NCBI GenBank assembly: GCA_003223645.1
Contig: QHVT01000024.1
Coordinates: forward strand, 1-64,000
Direction of reading: 5' to 3'
Length of the DNA stretch: 64,000 nt
From: Acidobacteriota bacterium
Lineage (GTDB): Bacteria > Acidobacteriota > Thermoanaerobaculia > Gp7-AA8
Shown: positions 41,037-49,507 of the stretch, piece after piece
Layout of the letters: the number at the start of each line of letters is the position of its first letter
Position numbering within the stretch: the stretch's first letter is position 1
Notes under the pieces: generated by a model
What the model was told of the DNA's origin: nothing
The model's database searches: none
What the model saw: only the letters and a program-made list of their open reading frames with translations
Made by a program: the position numbers and the translations under genes

Positions 41037-41173
41037 AGGTGATGTCCTTTCCGTGACGCAATGTAGGCACGCGGCGGAGGCGCGGTTGCTAAGTGTTTGC
41101 TAGGCGAAGCCGAAAAGATGAGGGTGGGAGTTCGGGAGTGAAGGGTGAATTCCTAACAAAAGCCTAACGGCGC

Positions 41174-41179
41174 TACAAT
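41174..41179 (+). promoter_or_regulatory. -10 box (TACAAT) of the ELWxxDGT genes
   Basis: CTACAATC lies 18 nt before the ATG. The same word, CTACAATC, precedes the pyrophosphatase gene (49434-49439). No convincing -35 hexamer is seen at 16-18 bp, so an extended or activator-dependent promoter is possible. Confidence 0.5.
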
Positions 41180-41197
41180 CGCGGCCGGTCCTTCCCC

Positions 41198-44100
41198 ATG
41201 CGCATAACGATCGTCCTCCTCCTCGTCCTCCTCTCGTTCTCCCTCTGTGCACAAACGCCCTATCTCGTCAAAGACATCAACACGACGTATTTGCCGTCGG
41301 CGAAATCGTCGGCGCCTACGGAATTCACGGCATGGAACGGAAGGACGTATTTCGTCGCCACCACCGATGCGCCGGGAACGGAGCTGTGGAGCACCGATGG
41401 GACAAGCCAGGGCACGCGGATCGTAGCGGACATCATTCCCGGCAGCGCCAGCTCCAATCCGAGCTCTCTGACGGTCGTGAACGGAACGCTGCTCCTCACC
41501 GCACGCGACGTCGATCATGGAATCGAGCTCTGGACGACGGACGGAACCGCGGCCGGAACGCATCGCCTCCTCGATCTCAACCCCGGTCCCAACTCGGCGT
41601 CGCCGGGGTCGAGGATTCATTACAAGAACCGCATGCTGTTCAGCGCCGACGACGGAGTCTCCGGACGCGAGCTTTGGATCACGGATGGAACTGCAGCGGG
41701 TACTCGTCTGGTGCGCGATCTCGAGCCGGGAAACGCGTCGTCCTCGCCTACGTACTTCGCCCAACTCGGCGACACGGTGTATTTCTACGCCGCGGGCGCG
41801 ATCTGGAAGACCGACGGTACCGACGCCGGCACGATCAAAGTCGTGACGATGACGGCGCGCAATTTCCGCGTGGTCGGCTCCCTGATTTTCCTTCAGGGTT
41901 TTACCGCGGCCACAGGCTGGGAGTTGTGGGTGAGCGACGGCACGGAAGCCGGCACGCGCATGGTGACGGAGATCGTGCCTGGGACCCGCGGAGGACTGAC
42001 GACGAACTATTCCTCGCTCGAATTCACGCGACTCGGCGATCGCCTGCTGTTTCCCGCGACGGATGACGCGCACGGCCGCGAGCTCTGGATCAGCGACGGA
42101 ACCGCGGCCGGCACGCACATCCTCCGCGATCTGATTCCCGGTCCCAAAGGGATGTGGGACCATGATTTTGCATCGCTCACGACGCTGGGAAGCCGCGCAT
42201 ATTTCGCCGCCGCGGATCAAGAACACGGGAACGAGCTATGGGTCACGGACGGCACGGAAGGCGGGACGGCACTCTTCGTCGACTTCGTGCCGGGCGCCGC
42301 GTCTTCGTATCCATTCTTCGTCGCCGGCGGCGCGCAGCTCTATGTCGTCGCGGACGCGCGGCTGTGGGTGACCGACGGAACGACCGCCGGAACGCATGCC
42401 GTTCAAGGAGCCGACGGACCCCAGAACCCCGGGTCGCTCTGGCCGGTCGACGGGAAGCTCTACTTCGGCGGAGCCACTCCGCTGACGGGAACCGAGCCAT
42501 GGGTTTCCGATGGAACGTCAGCGGGAACGCGGATGATCGCGAATCTCTCACCCGATCCTGTTCCTTCGTCGACGCCATCCCAGCTCACGGCGGCGCGCGA
42601 TCTTCTGTTCTTCTATGCAACGCGCGGGAAAGTAACAAATCCGAATCAGCCCGAAACGACGTTGTGGAGATCGGATGGCACCGAGGCCGGAACGTTTCCC
42701 GTGGGGGACCCGGGAGGAACGAACACCGCGTTAACGGCCGTTGGCCCCTTCGTGTTTTTTCCTGACGGATACAACAGCACCAATTACCTTCTCAACGACG
42801 GAACGCCGGGAGGAACCAAATCGGCCGCTTATCTCCTGCCGCCTTTCGGCGGAGCGCCGGCCAGCGCGATTTATCCGTTCGGCGACGCGCTGTTCGTCAA
42901 CGCCGGAAATTCGCTCTGGAAAACCGCGGCGGCGCTCAACGCTCCGGCCGTTCCACTCGGCTCTTTTTATCCGCACGACTTGATCGAAGTGGCGGGACAG
43001 TACGCCTTCTACGCCAGCATGGGCCAGCTCTATGACTACGGTCTATGGATGACGGACGGCACGACCGCCGGTACGCGGGCGGTCGTTCCAAGAGTCGAGG
43101 GCTTCAGCAACTACACCATTCTTACCAGTGCCGCGGGCAACATCTATTTCATCGCGGAGAAGCGCGATCAGCAGCCGCCGGCGTTGTGGAAGAGCGACGG
43201 CACCTTCGACGGTACGGTGAAAGTGAAGGACCTTCCCTTCGGCGACGTCTTGTGGGGGCCGCACTACGCTGCCGCCCAACGAAAGTTGTTTTTCGAATCC
43301 AATGGCAAGGTGTGGGTGAGCGACGGCACCGAGTCCGGAACGATGGAGCTCGTCAACGTCGGCGCGGAGCCATCGACGGAGATCACTGATTTCAAGGCCG
43401 CCGGCGATCGAGTCGTGTTCATCAAGCAGCATGACGTACCCGGCGGCTACGACTCTGAATTGTGGAGCAGCGATGGGACGCCGGCCGGCACTCGCGTCCT
43501 CAAACAGCTCGGCGCGGTTCGTACGCAGTTGGGCAGCTTCGATGGAAACGCATATTTCGCGGCGCCCGATGACGTACACGGAACCGAATTGTGGGTGACG
43601 AACGGCACCGCCGAAGGCACGAAGATGGTCGCCGATCTGAACCCGGGAGCGGCGAGCTCCTCGCCGTACGGCTTCGCGAAGGTGCACAACACGCTGTACT
43701 TCAGCGCGCAGACGGAGACGGCGGGCATCGAGCTGTGGGCGCTGCCGCTGACCGAGCCGGTGCTGTCGGTCGCCGACACGCACGCGACCGAGGGAGACAC
43801 GGGAACGAGTGTTGCCCGCTTCGTCGTGTCGTTGAATCCCGCGTCGTCACAAAACGTCACGGTGAGCTATGCAACGGCCGATGGTGCCGCGCGCGCCGGC
43901 GAGGACTACCAGGCGGCTGCCGGCACGCTGACGTTTTCCCCCGGCGAAACGGAGAAGACCATCGACGTCCGCGTCATCGGTGACACGGCGGTCGAAGACA
44001 ATGAGAGCTTTCTCCTCGCGCTGCGCGACGCGAACGGCGCCCGGCTGGTGAAAGCCGCTGCCACCGGCGTCGTGACCGACGACGATCAGACAGCGGACGT

Positions 44101-45253
44101 CAGCATCGTTCCTTCCTTCCTCAACTCCAGCTACCTCAGCGAGTCGGTCCTCGTTTCCAATGCCGGTCCGCGCGCAGCAACTAACATTAAGATCACGATG
44201 ACGACGACGTCCGATTACACGGGACAAAATTGCTGGACCTGTTCGATTCCGCAGCTCGCTGCAGGCAAGTCGGCACTCGCCGGCAGTCCGTACAGTTCGT
44301 CGGATCAGGCTTACCGCAGTGCGATCGTCAGCGCGCAGGAGCGCGACCCGCAAACTTCGAACAACAGCGCCTCGTGGACGGTGAACAGCAGCCGGACAAT
44401 TGCGATGAATGCCGCGTATCTCACCACCGGGGCGACCGCAACCATCACGACAGAGCTTTACTCGGCCAATCCTACGATCACGATCTCCGATCCGACCGTG
44501 ATCGCGGTTCCGCCTGCGGTCACGAAAGTGGACGAGCACTACGGCACATTCGACATTACTGCGCTCAAGCCCGGCACGTCCACGATTCGCGTCGAACCCA
44601 TCACCGCGCCGCTCCTCGTCACGGTCGTTGCCCCGGGCACGACGCCGCGCTGGCCGGGTGCGGTCAATCTGTCGATCTCTTTCTCAGCGGCCAGGTTCGA
44701 CCGGCCGGCCACAGTGACAGTGAAGCCCACCGGCCGCGCGCCGTTGACCGGAGCCTCCGCCACCGGAACGATTACCGTCACAGCCGCAGGGCAGGAGCTC
44801 GCGCGGCGGACCTTATCCGGCACCACTCCCAGCGAAATCGTCTTTCCCGTCTATCTGCCTTCGGTGGGGGCAAACGAATGGCGAATCGCGTATAGCGGCG
44901 ATGCTGCGTTTCTGCCGCAGAGCACCGAGGGCTCGATCTTCATCAACAAAGGCAACGTCACTCTCACTGGCGGCCTCGAGGCGACGGGAACCGCGTACAA
45001 GCTGACGGTCAACGCTGCTGGATCGCCTGCGGCTTCACCGACCGGCACGCTCGTAGTACTTCTCGGCTCGACGGAGCTCACGCGTGTTGCGCTGTCTTCA
45101 TTGAACGGCGGAACCTCCACCGCCCAAGCCACTCTCACCAATCTGCCCGCATCGCCGACGCTCACCGTGCAGTACCTCGGCGATGCGTTTTATAACGCCG
45201 GCTCGCAGCAGATCCGCGTCGTCACGCCGCGCCGCCACAGCGCGCGCCACTGA
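41198..45253 (+). CDS. ELWxxDGT-repeat surface protein with Calx-beta and Ig-like domains, paralogue 1
   Basis: A 1351-residue exported protein. Signal: MRITIVLLLVLLSFSLCAQ. Residues ~20-850 contain about 15-16 repeats of the type ELWxTDGTxAGT, spaced 45-60 residues, probably a large beta-propeller or solenoid. Residues ~860-965 form a Calx-beta domain (EGDTGTSVARFVVSLNPASS ... ITFSPGET-like). A DUF11/CARDB-like domain follows (VLVSNAGPRAATNIKIT), then Ig-like BIG3-type repeats near the C-terminus (YSGDAAFLPQST, YLGDAFYNAGSQ). Both genes of this pair end RRxSARH. It is likely a cell-surface adhesin or matrix protein. Confidence 0.9.
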   Translation: MRITIVLLLVLLSFSLCAQTPYLVKDINTTYLPSAKSSAPTEFTAWNGRTYFVATTDAPGTELWSTDGTSQGTRIVADIIPGSASSNPSSLTVVNGTLLLTARDVDHGIELWTTDGTAAGTHRLLDLNPGPNSASPGSRIHYKNRMLFSADDGVSGRELWITDGTAAGTRLVRDLEPGNASSSPTYFAQLGDTVYFYAAGAIWKTDGTDAGTIKVVTMTARNFRVVGSLIFLQGFTAATGWELWVSDGTEAGTRMVTEIVPGTRGGLTTNYSSLEFTRLGDRLLFPATDDAHGRELWISDGTAAGTHILRDLIPGPKGMWDHDFASLTTLGSRAYFAAADQEHGNELWVTDGTEGGTALFVDFVPGAASSYPFFVAGGAQLYVVADARLWVTDGTTAGTHAVQGADGPQNPGSLWPVDGKLYFGGATPLTGTEPWVSDGTSAGTRMIANLSPDPVPSSTPSQLTAARDLLFFYATRGKVTNPNQPETTLWRSDGTEAGTFPVGDPGGTNTALTAVGPFVFFPDGYNSTNYLLNDGTPGGTKSAAYLLPPFGGAPASAIYPFGDALFVNAGNSLWKTAAALNAPAVPLGSFYPHDLIEVAGQYAFYASMGQLYDYGLWMTDGTTAGTRAVVPRVEGFSNYTILTSAAGNIYFIAEKRDQQPPALWKSDGTFDGTVKVKDLPFGDVLWGPHYAAAQRKLFFESNGKVWVSDGTESGTMELVNVGAEPSTEITDFKAAGDRVVFIKQHDVPGGYDSELWSSDGTPAGTRVLKQLGAVRTQLGSFDGNAYFAAPDDVHGTELWVTNGTAEGTKMVADLNPGAASSSPYGFAKVHNTLYFSAQTETAGIELWALPLTEPVLSVADTHATEGDTGTSVARFVVSLNPASSQNVTVSYATADGAARAGEDYQAAAGTLTFSPGETEKTIDVRVIGDTAVEDNESFLLALRDANGARLVKAAATGVVTDDDQTADVSIVPSFLNSSYLSESVLVSNAGPRAATNIKITMTTTSDYTGQNCWTCSIPQLAAGKSALAGSPYSSSDQAYRSAIVSAQERDPQTSNNSASWTVNSSRTIAMNAAYLTTGATATITTELYSANPTITISDPTVIAVPPAVTKVDEHYGTFDITALKPGTSTIRVEPITAPLLVTVVAPGTTPRWPGAVNLSISFSAARFDRPATVTVKPTGRAPLTGASATGTITVTAAGQELARRTLSGTTPSEIVFPVYLPSVGANEWRIAYSGDAAFLPQSTEGSIFINKGNVTLTGGLEATGTAYKLTVNAAGSPAASPTGTLVVLLGSTELTRVALSSLNGGTSTAQATLTNLPASPTLTVQYLGDAFYNAGSQQIRVVTPRRHSARH

Positions 45254-45260
45254 GCCCTCC

Positions 45261-48200
45261 ATGAAAAAAATCGTCCTCGCACTCTTCGCCTCGTTCCTTG
45301 CACCGTTCGCGCTGTACGCGCAGACCGCGCAGCTCGTGAAAGACATCAACACGATCCGGAACGCCGCCCCCTCGTCGTCAGGCCCAAGCGATTTCATCCG
45401 CTATGGCTCGCGCATCGTGTTCGCGGCGTGGACGTCCACATCCGGACGGGAACTGTGGACGACCGATGGAACGGCGGCCGGCACGTCGCAACTCGCCGAC
45501 ATCTATCCCGGCCAGAATTCGTCACTACCGTCGCGATTCACGATCGTCAACGGCACGCTGATTTTCAACGCATTCGACAGCCGCGGCACGGAGCTGTGGA
45601 TGAGCGACGGCACGACCGCCGGCACTCGACTCATGGCCGACATCTCCACCGGCTCGTCGAATCCCGGTGACCGGATCGTCTACCACGGCAAGATGCTTTT
45701 CTCCGCATTCGAGCCGGTGAACGGCAGGGAGCTCTGGATCACCGACGGCACGCCGGGCGGAACGCGGCTCCTTCGCGACCTCAAAGCGGGAACGGCCAGC
45801 TCCGAACCGCAATCGTTCGTCCAACTCGGCGACTCGGTCTATTTCGCCACCACCGATGCGCTGTGGAAGACCGACGGCACGGAGGCCGGCACGGTCGTCG
45901 TGAAATCGGTTGCCCGTCCGAGAAATCTCCTCGTCGCTGGCTCGCGCATTTTCTTCGTCGGATTGACGCAGCAGACAGGCGATGAGCCGTGGGTGAGCGA
46001 TGGCACCGAGGCGGGAACATTCATGCTCGCGGACATCCGGCCGGGCTCTCAGAGCTCGATGCCATTCTCCGCGCAAATGGCGACGGCGTTGGGAAACCGT
46101 GTCCTGTTCGCTGCGGAGGACGAGGAACACGGTCTCGAGCCGTGGATCAGCGACGGAACGTCCGCCGGAACGCGGATGATTCGCGACATCGTTCCAGGGT
46201 CCGTTGGCTCGATCTACTTTCCTGTGTACGCCGTGATCGGCGGCAACGCGTTTTACACTGCCATGACGCCGTCGACGGGATATGAGCTTTGGAAAACCGA
46301 CGGCACGGATGCTGGAACGCAACTCGTCCGCGACATCCGGCCGGGAAAGGACAACAGTTCTCCGGCTTCGTTCACAGTGGCCGGCAACAGGCTTTTCTTT
46401 TCGGCTTCCGACGGAAAACTCGCCACGATGTGGGTGACGGATGGCACGGAAGCCGGCACGCATGAGGTGAAAACCACACAGCCGCGGCCGGCGGTCGCAG
46501 GGCCGCCCGCCTTCATCGACGGCGTTCTCTATTTTGGCGGCAGTCGTCCGCTCGAAGGGGACGAGCTTTGGAAATCGGACGGCACAGACGCGGGCACGTC
46601 GATGGTCCTCAACATCGCGCCGGATCCGGCGCCGTCATCGGAACCCGAGAATCTCGTCGCCGCCGGAGACTGGCTCTACTTCGATGCCTGGGAAGGTCTG
46701 GACGGCTTTCCCACGGACATAGGATCACGCTCGCTCTGGCGAACGGATGGAACACCGGAAGGCACGCTGAAAGTACTGGAACCGCTCACGTACGGTTCGC
46801 GTCAATCCGTCGGCCATTCGTTGTTCTTCTCCCGAGACAACAAACTCTGGCAAAGCGACGGTACGCCTGAAACCACAATGCCGGCCGCGGCGTTTGCGAG
46901 CCGCTTTCCGGGCACGCCGGGGATTGTCTCCGTGCTCGGTGACACGATCATCGCCGGGGCCGGGAACCAGTTGTACGCGGCGCCGTTGGGCTCCAACGCA
47001 CCGGCAACCGCGCTCGGTCCCGGGGGCTATGCGTACTCCGAGATCGCCGGACGCCTCTTCTTCATTACGGGAGATTTCGCCAAAGTGCTGCGAGTGACTG
47101 ACGGAACACCCGGCGGGACGTTCAACGTCGTCTCCAGTCTTCCCGAAAACGTCAACTTCATCGGGGGCATGGGCGGTCACGGGTATTTCACCTCGTACGC
47201 TACCGGCGTCGGTCCCGAGAAGCTGTGGAGGACGGACGGAACGCACGACGGCACGGTCGTGGTGCGGACGGGCGTCGGCAGCAACTTCGTCGCGGCGGAG
47301 ACGAAACTCTTCTTCATCCTGAACAATCAACTGTGGGTCACCGACGGCACGGACGCCGGAACGCTCGCCCTTCCGGCGACACCGTACACCGGAGGTTTCT
47401 CCGTGGTAATGGTCGCAGTCGGCGATCGCATCGTGTTCCTCGTCAACAACACGGCGACCGGACTCGAGCCGTGGGTCAGTGACGGAACGGTGGAAGGTAC
47501 GCATCTCCTGCGCGACATCAATCCCGGCACCGCCGGATCCAACGCGTCTGCGCTCATCAGCGTCGACGGCAGCGTCTACATGAGCGCAGCCGACGATACG
47601 CACGGCACCGAGCTGTGGGTGACGGACGGCACGACGGAGGGAACGCGGCTCGCGGCGGATGTGGAGCCGGGAACGGCCGGCAGCTTTCCGCAAAAGCTCG
47701 CTCGTGCGGGCGACCGGCTGTACTTCGTTGCGATCACCACGGCTGCCGGGAAGGAGCTCTGGTCGCTCACGCTTCCGCCTCACCTCACGATGCAGGACGT
47801 TCGCATCGCGGAGAACGACTCCGGTACGACGACCGCGCATTTCACTGCAACGCTCTCCGCGCCGCTCACGCGAACCGTGACGGTGGACTACGCAACCGCC
47901 GACGGCACCGCGAGCGCCGGCAGCGACTACGACGCGACGTCGGGAACGCTCACGTTCAATCCGGGCGAGACGTCGAAGAGCTTCGACGTCGTCGTGCGCG
48001 GCGATGCGACACCCGAGGGCGAAGAGACGTTCTTCGTGAAGCTTCGAAATGCGAACGCGCCGCTCGCGCGATCCTCGGCGTTCGCGATCATTCAGGACAA
48101 CGATCGTGCCGCCGACCTCGGCCTGACACTCGATTACTCGATCTTCGATTCTTACACCGTGAGGGTCAAGGCGGCGAATCAAGGGCCGAATACGGCAACC

Positions 48201-49298
48201 AACATCAAGCCGCTCGTGACCAGGACTCCCTACGACGGCTCGAGCGACGGTTGTTGTCCGACCGCCGTTCGCGACGTCGAGCCCGGTGTCGCGCCGGTGA
48301 CTGTCGTCGAGCACCGCGATTTCGGGTATCAGCAATACTTCACCGCGACCGCGAGCGCACGGGAGCGTGATCCGAATCCGTCCAACAACCGAGTCTCCTG
48401 GACGAACAACAGTAACGTGTCGATGGACGCGCTCTACTTGACTCCGGGAGCGCAGGCGAACATCTGGATACAGACTCCGTTCAACACAACGTCGGTGAGC
48501 GTGGAGTCGTCCAATCCCGCAGTGCTTTCCGTTCCTGCCACGGTCGCGATTGCGTCAGGACAAAAAGTGGTGAGCTTCATCGCCCGCGGGCTGAGCGCCG
48601 GAAGCGCGACCATCCGCATCTACACACCGGCCAACACGTGGGGGACGCTCAAGGTGGACGTCGTCGCGCCCGGATCGAAACCGCGCTGGCCGGGCGCGAT
48701 CCGTCCATCCTCGAGCGATTTCACCCTTGGCTACGACAAGCCGTCCATCATGACGATCTATACGATTGCGACCGCCCCGGACAACGGGCGCACGGCGACG
48801 GGGCAGGTCACGATTACCGCGAACGGTCATGTCGCCGGCAGCGGAACGCTGCCCGCGACTCCCGATCCGTACGGATTGAAGGTTCCGTTCTATCTCGCCG
48901 ACATCGGCACGAATGCGATCACCGTCGATTACTCCGGCGATGAAAACTTTCTGCCGTCGCAGCTCTCATGGAACATGATCGCGACACGCGGAGTCGTCAC
49001 CATCACCGACAACGCGTCGCCGGCCGGCGCGAATGCGACGCTTCATCTCGTCGTCACCGGCTCACCGATGGCGAGTCCGTCCGGCACGATCAAAGTGAGC
49101 GAGGCCGGCATCATCGCGCCGATTCAAACAACGCTCGCGAGCAATGCGTCAGGCGTTGCAACAGCCGACATCGTGCTGCCGAACGTCGCCTCGAGCACGC
49201 ACACACTGCTCATCGAATACTCCGGCGACACCCGATACATGCCGTCGACGCAAAGCACGCGATTGATTCCTCCGCGCAGACGGTCCGCGCGGCACTAG
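45261..49298 (+). CDS. ELWxxDGT-repeat surface protein, paralogue 2
   Basis: A 1345-residue tandem paralogue, starting 7 bp after paralogue 1. Signal: MKKIVLALFASFLAPFALYAQ. About 16 ELWxTDGTxAGT repeats (residues ~20-830), one Calx-beta domain (ENDSGTTTAHFTATLSAPLT ... TLTFNPGETSKSFDVVV), a DUF11-like domain with a Cys-Cys pair (SSDGCCPTAV), then Ig-like domains (YSGDENFLPSQ, YSGDTRYMPST) and a basic end RRRSARH. The internal order of domains is the same as in paralogue 1, so the pair arose by whole-gene duplication. Confidence 0.9.
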   Translation: MKKIVLALFASFLAPFALYAQTAQLVKDINTIRNAAPSSSGPSDFIRYGSRIVFAAWTSTSGRELWTTDGTAAGTSQLADIYPGQNSSLPSRFTIVNGTLIFNAFDSRGTELWMSDGTTAGTRLMADISTGSSNPGDRIVYHGKMLFSAFEPVNGRELWITDGTPGGTRLLRDLKAGTASSEPQSFVQLGDSVYFATTDALWKTDGTEAGTVVVKSVARPRNLLVAGSRIFFVGLTQQTGDEPWVSDGTEAGTFMLADIRPGSQSSMPFSAQMATALGNRVLFAAEDEEHGLEPWISDGTSAGTRMIRDIVPGSVGSIYFPVYAVIGGNAFYTAMTPSTGYELWKTDGTDAGTQLVRDIRPGKDNSSPASFTVAGNRLFFSASDGKLATMWVTDGTEAGTHEVKTTQPRPAVAGPPAFIDGVLYFGGSRPLEGDELWKSDGTDAGTSMVLNIAPDPAPSSEPENLVAAGDWLYFDAWEGLDGFPTDIGSRSLWRTDGTPEGTLKVLEPLTYGSRQSVGHSLFFSRDNKLWQSDGTPETTMPAAAFASRFPGTPGIVSVLGDTIIAGAGNQLYAAPLGSNAPATALGPGGYAYSEIAGRLFFITGDFAKVLRVTDGTPGGTFNVVSSLPENVNFIGGMGGHGYFTSYATGVGPEKLWRTDGTHDGTVVVRTGVGSNFVAAETKLFFILNNQLWVTDGTDAGTLALPATPYTGGFSVVMVAVGDRIVFLVNNTATGLEPWVSDGTVEGTHLLRDINPGTAGSNASALISVDGSVYMSAADDTHGTELWVTDGTTEGTRLAADVEPGTAGSFPQKLARAGDRLYFVAITTAAGKELWSLTLPPHLTMQDVRIAENDSGTTTAHFTATLSAPLTRTVTVDYATADGTASAGSDYDATSGTLTFNPGETSKSFDVVVRGDATPEGEETFFVKLRNANAPLARSSAFAIIQDNDRAADLGLTLDYSIFDSYTVRVKAANQGPNTATNIKPLVTRTPYDGSSDGCCPTAVRDVEPGVAPVTVVEHRDFGYQQYFTATASARERDPNPSNNRVSWTNNSNVSMDALYLTPGAQANIWIQTPFNTTSVSVESSNPAVLSVPATVAIASGQKVVSFIARGLSAGSATIRIYTPANTWGTLKVDVVAPGSKPRWPGAIRPSSSDFTLGYDKPSIMTIYTIATAPDNGRTATGQVTITANGHVAGSGTLPATPDPYGLKVPFYLADIGTNAITVDYSGDENFLPSQLSWNMIATRGVVTITDNASPAGANATLHLVVTGSPMASPSGTIKVSEAGIIAPIQTTLASNASGVATADIVLPNVASSTHTLLIEYSGDTRYMPSTQSTRLIPPRRRSARH

Positions 49299-49418
49299 GA
49301 GTCTCCGGGTCTCCGAGTCTCCTGGTCTCCCAGGAGGCCTCAACCCCACCGCCGTAACCGGCACGGGTGGGCGGAGGTCTCCTCTGAGACTATGCGACTT
49401 TGCGACTATGCGACTAAT
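49299..49418. repeat. 8-nt period repeat island (GAGTCTCC / GACTATGC)
   Basis: Octamers GAGTCTCC, GGGTCTCC, GAGTCTCC, TGGTCTCC follow the stop of paralogue 2; a second run (GACTATGC, GACTTTGC, GACTATGC) lies at 49388-49418. The two words differ, so they do not pair perfectly. Confidence 0.75.
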
Positions 49419-49433
49419 CCTCTACAATCCGCC

Positions 49434-49439
49434 CGCCCA
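49434..49439 (+). promoter_or_regulatory. -10 box (TACAAT) of the pyrophosphatase gene
   Basis: CTACAATC lies ~70 nt before the ATG. Same word as the -10 candidate at 41174-41179. No -35 assigned. Confidence 0.45.
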
Positions 49440-49507
49440 AAGGACCCGCAGCCATGGGAGAGCCCTCTCCCGTTCGGGTCTGGTTTCAAACCCAACACGG
49501 AGGAATC

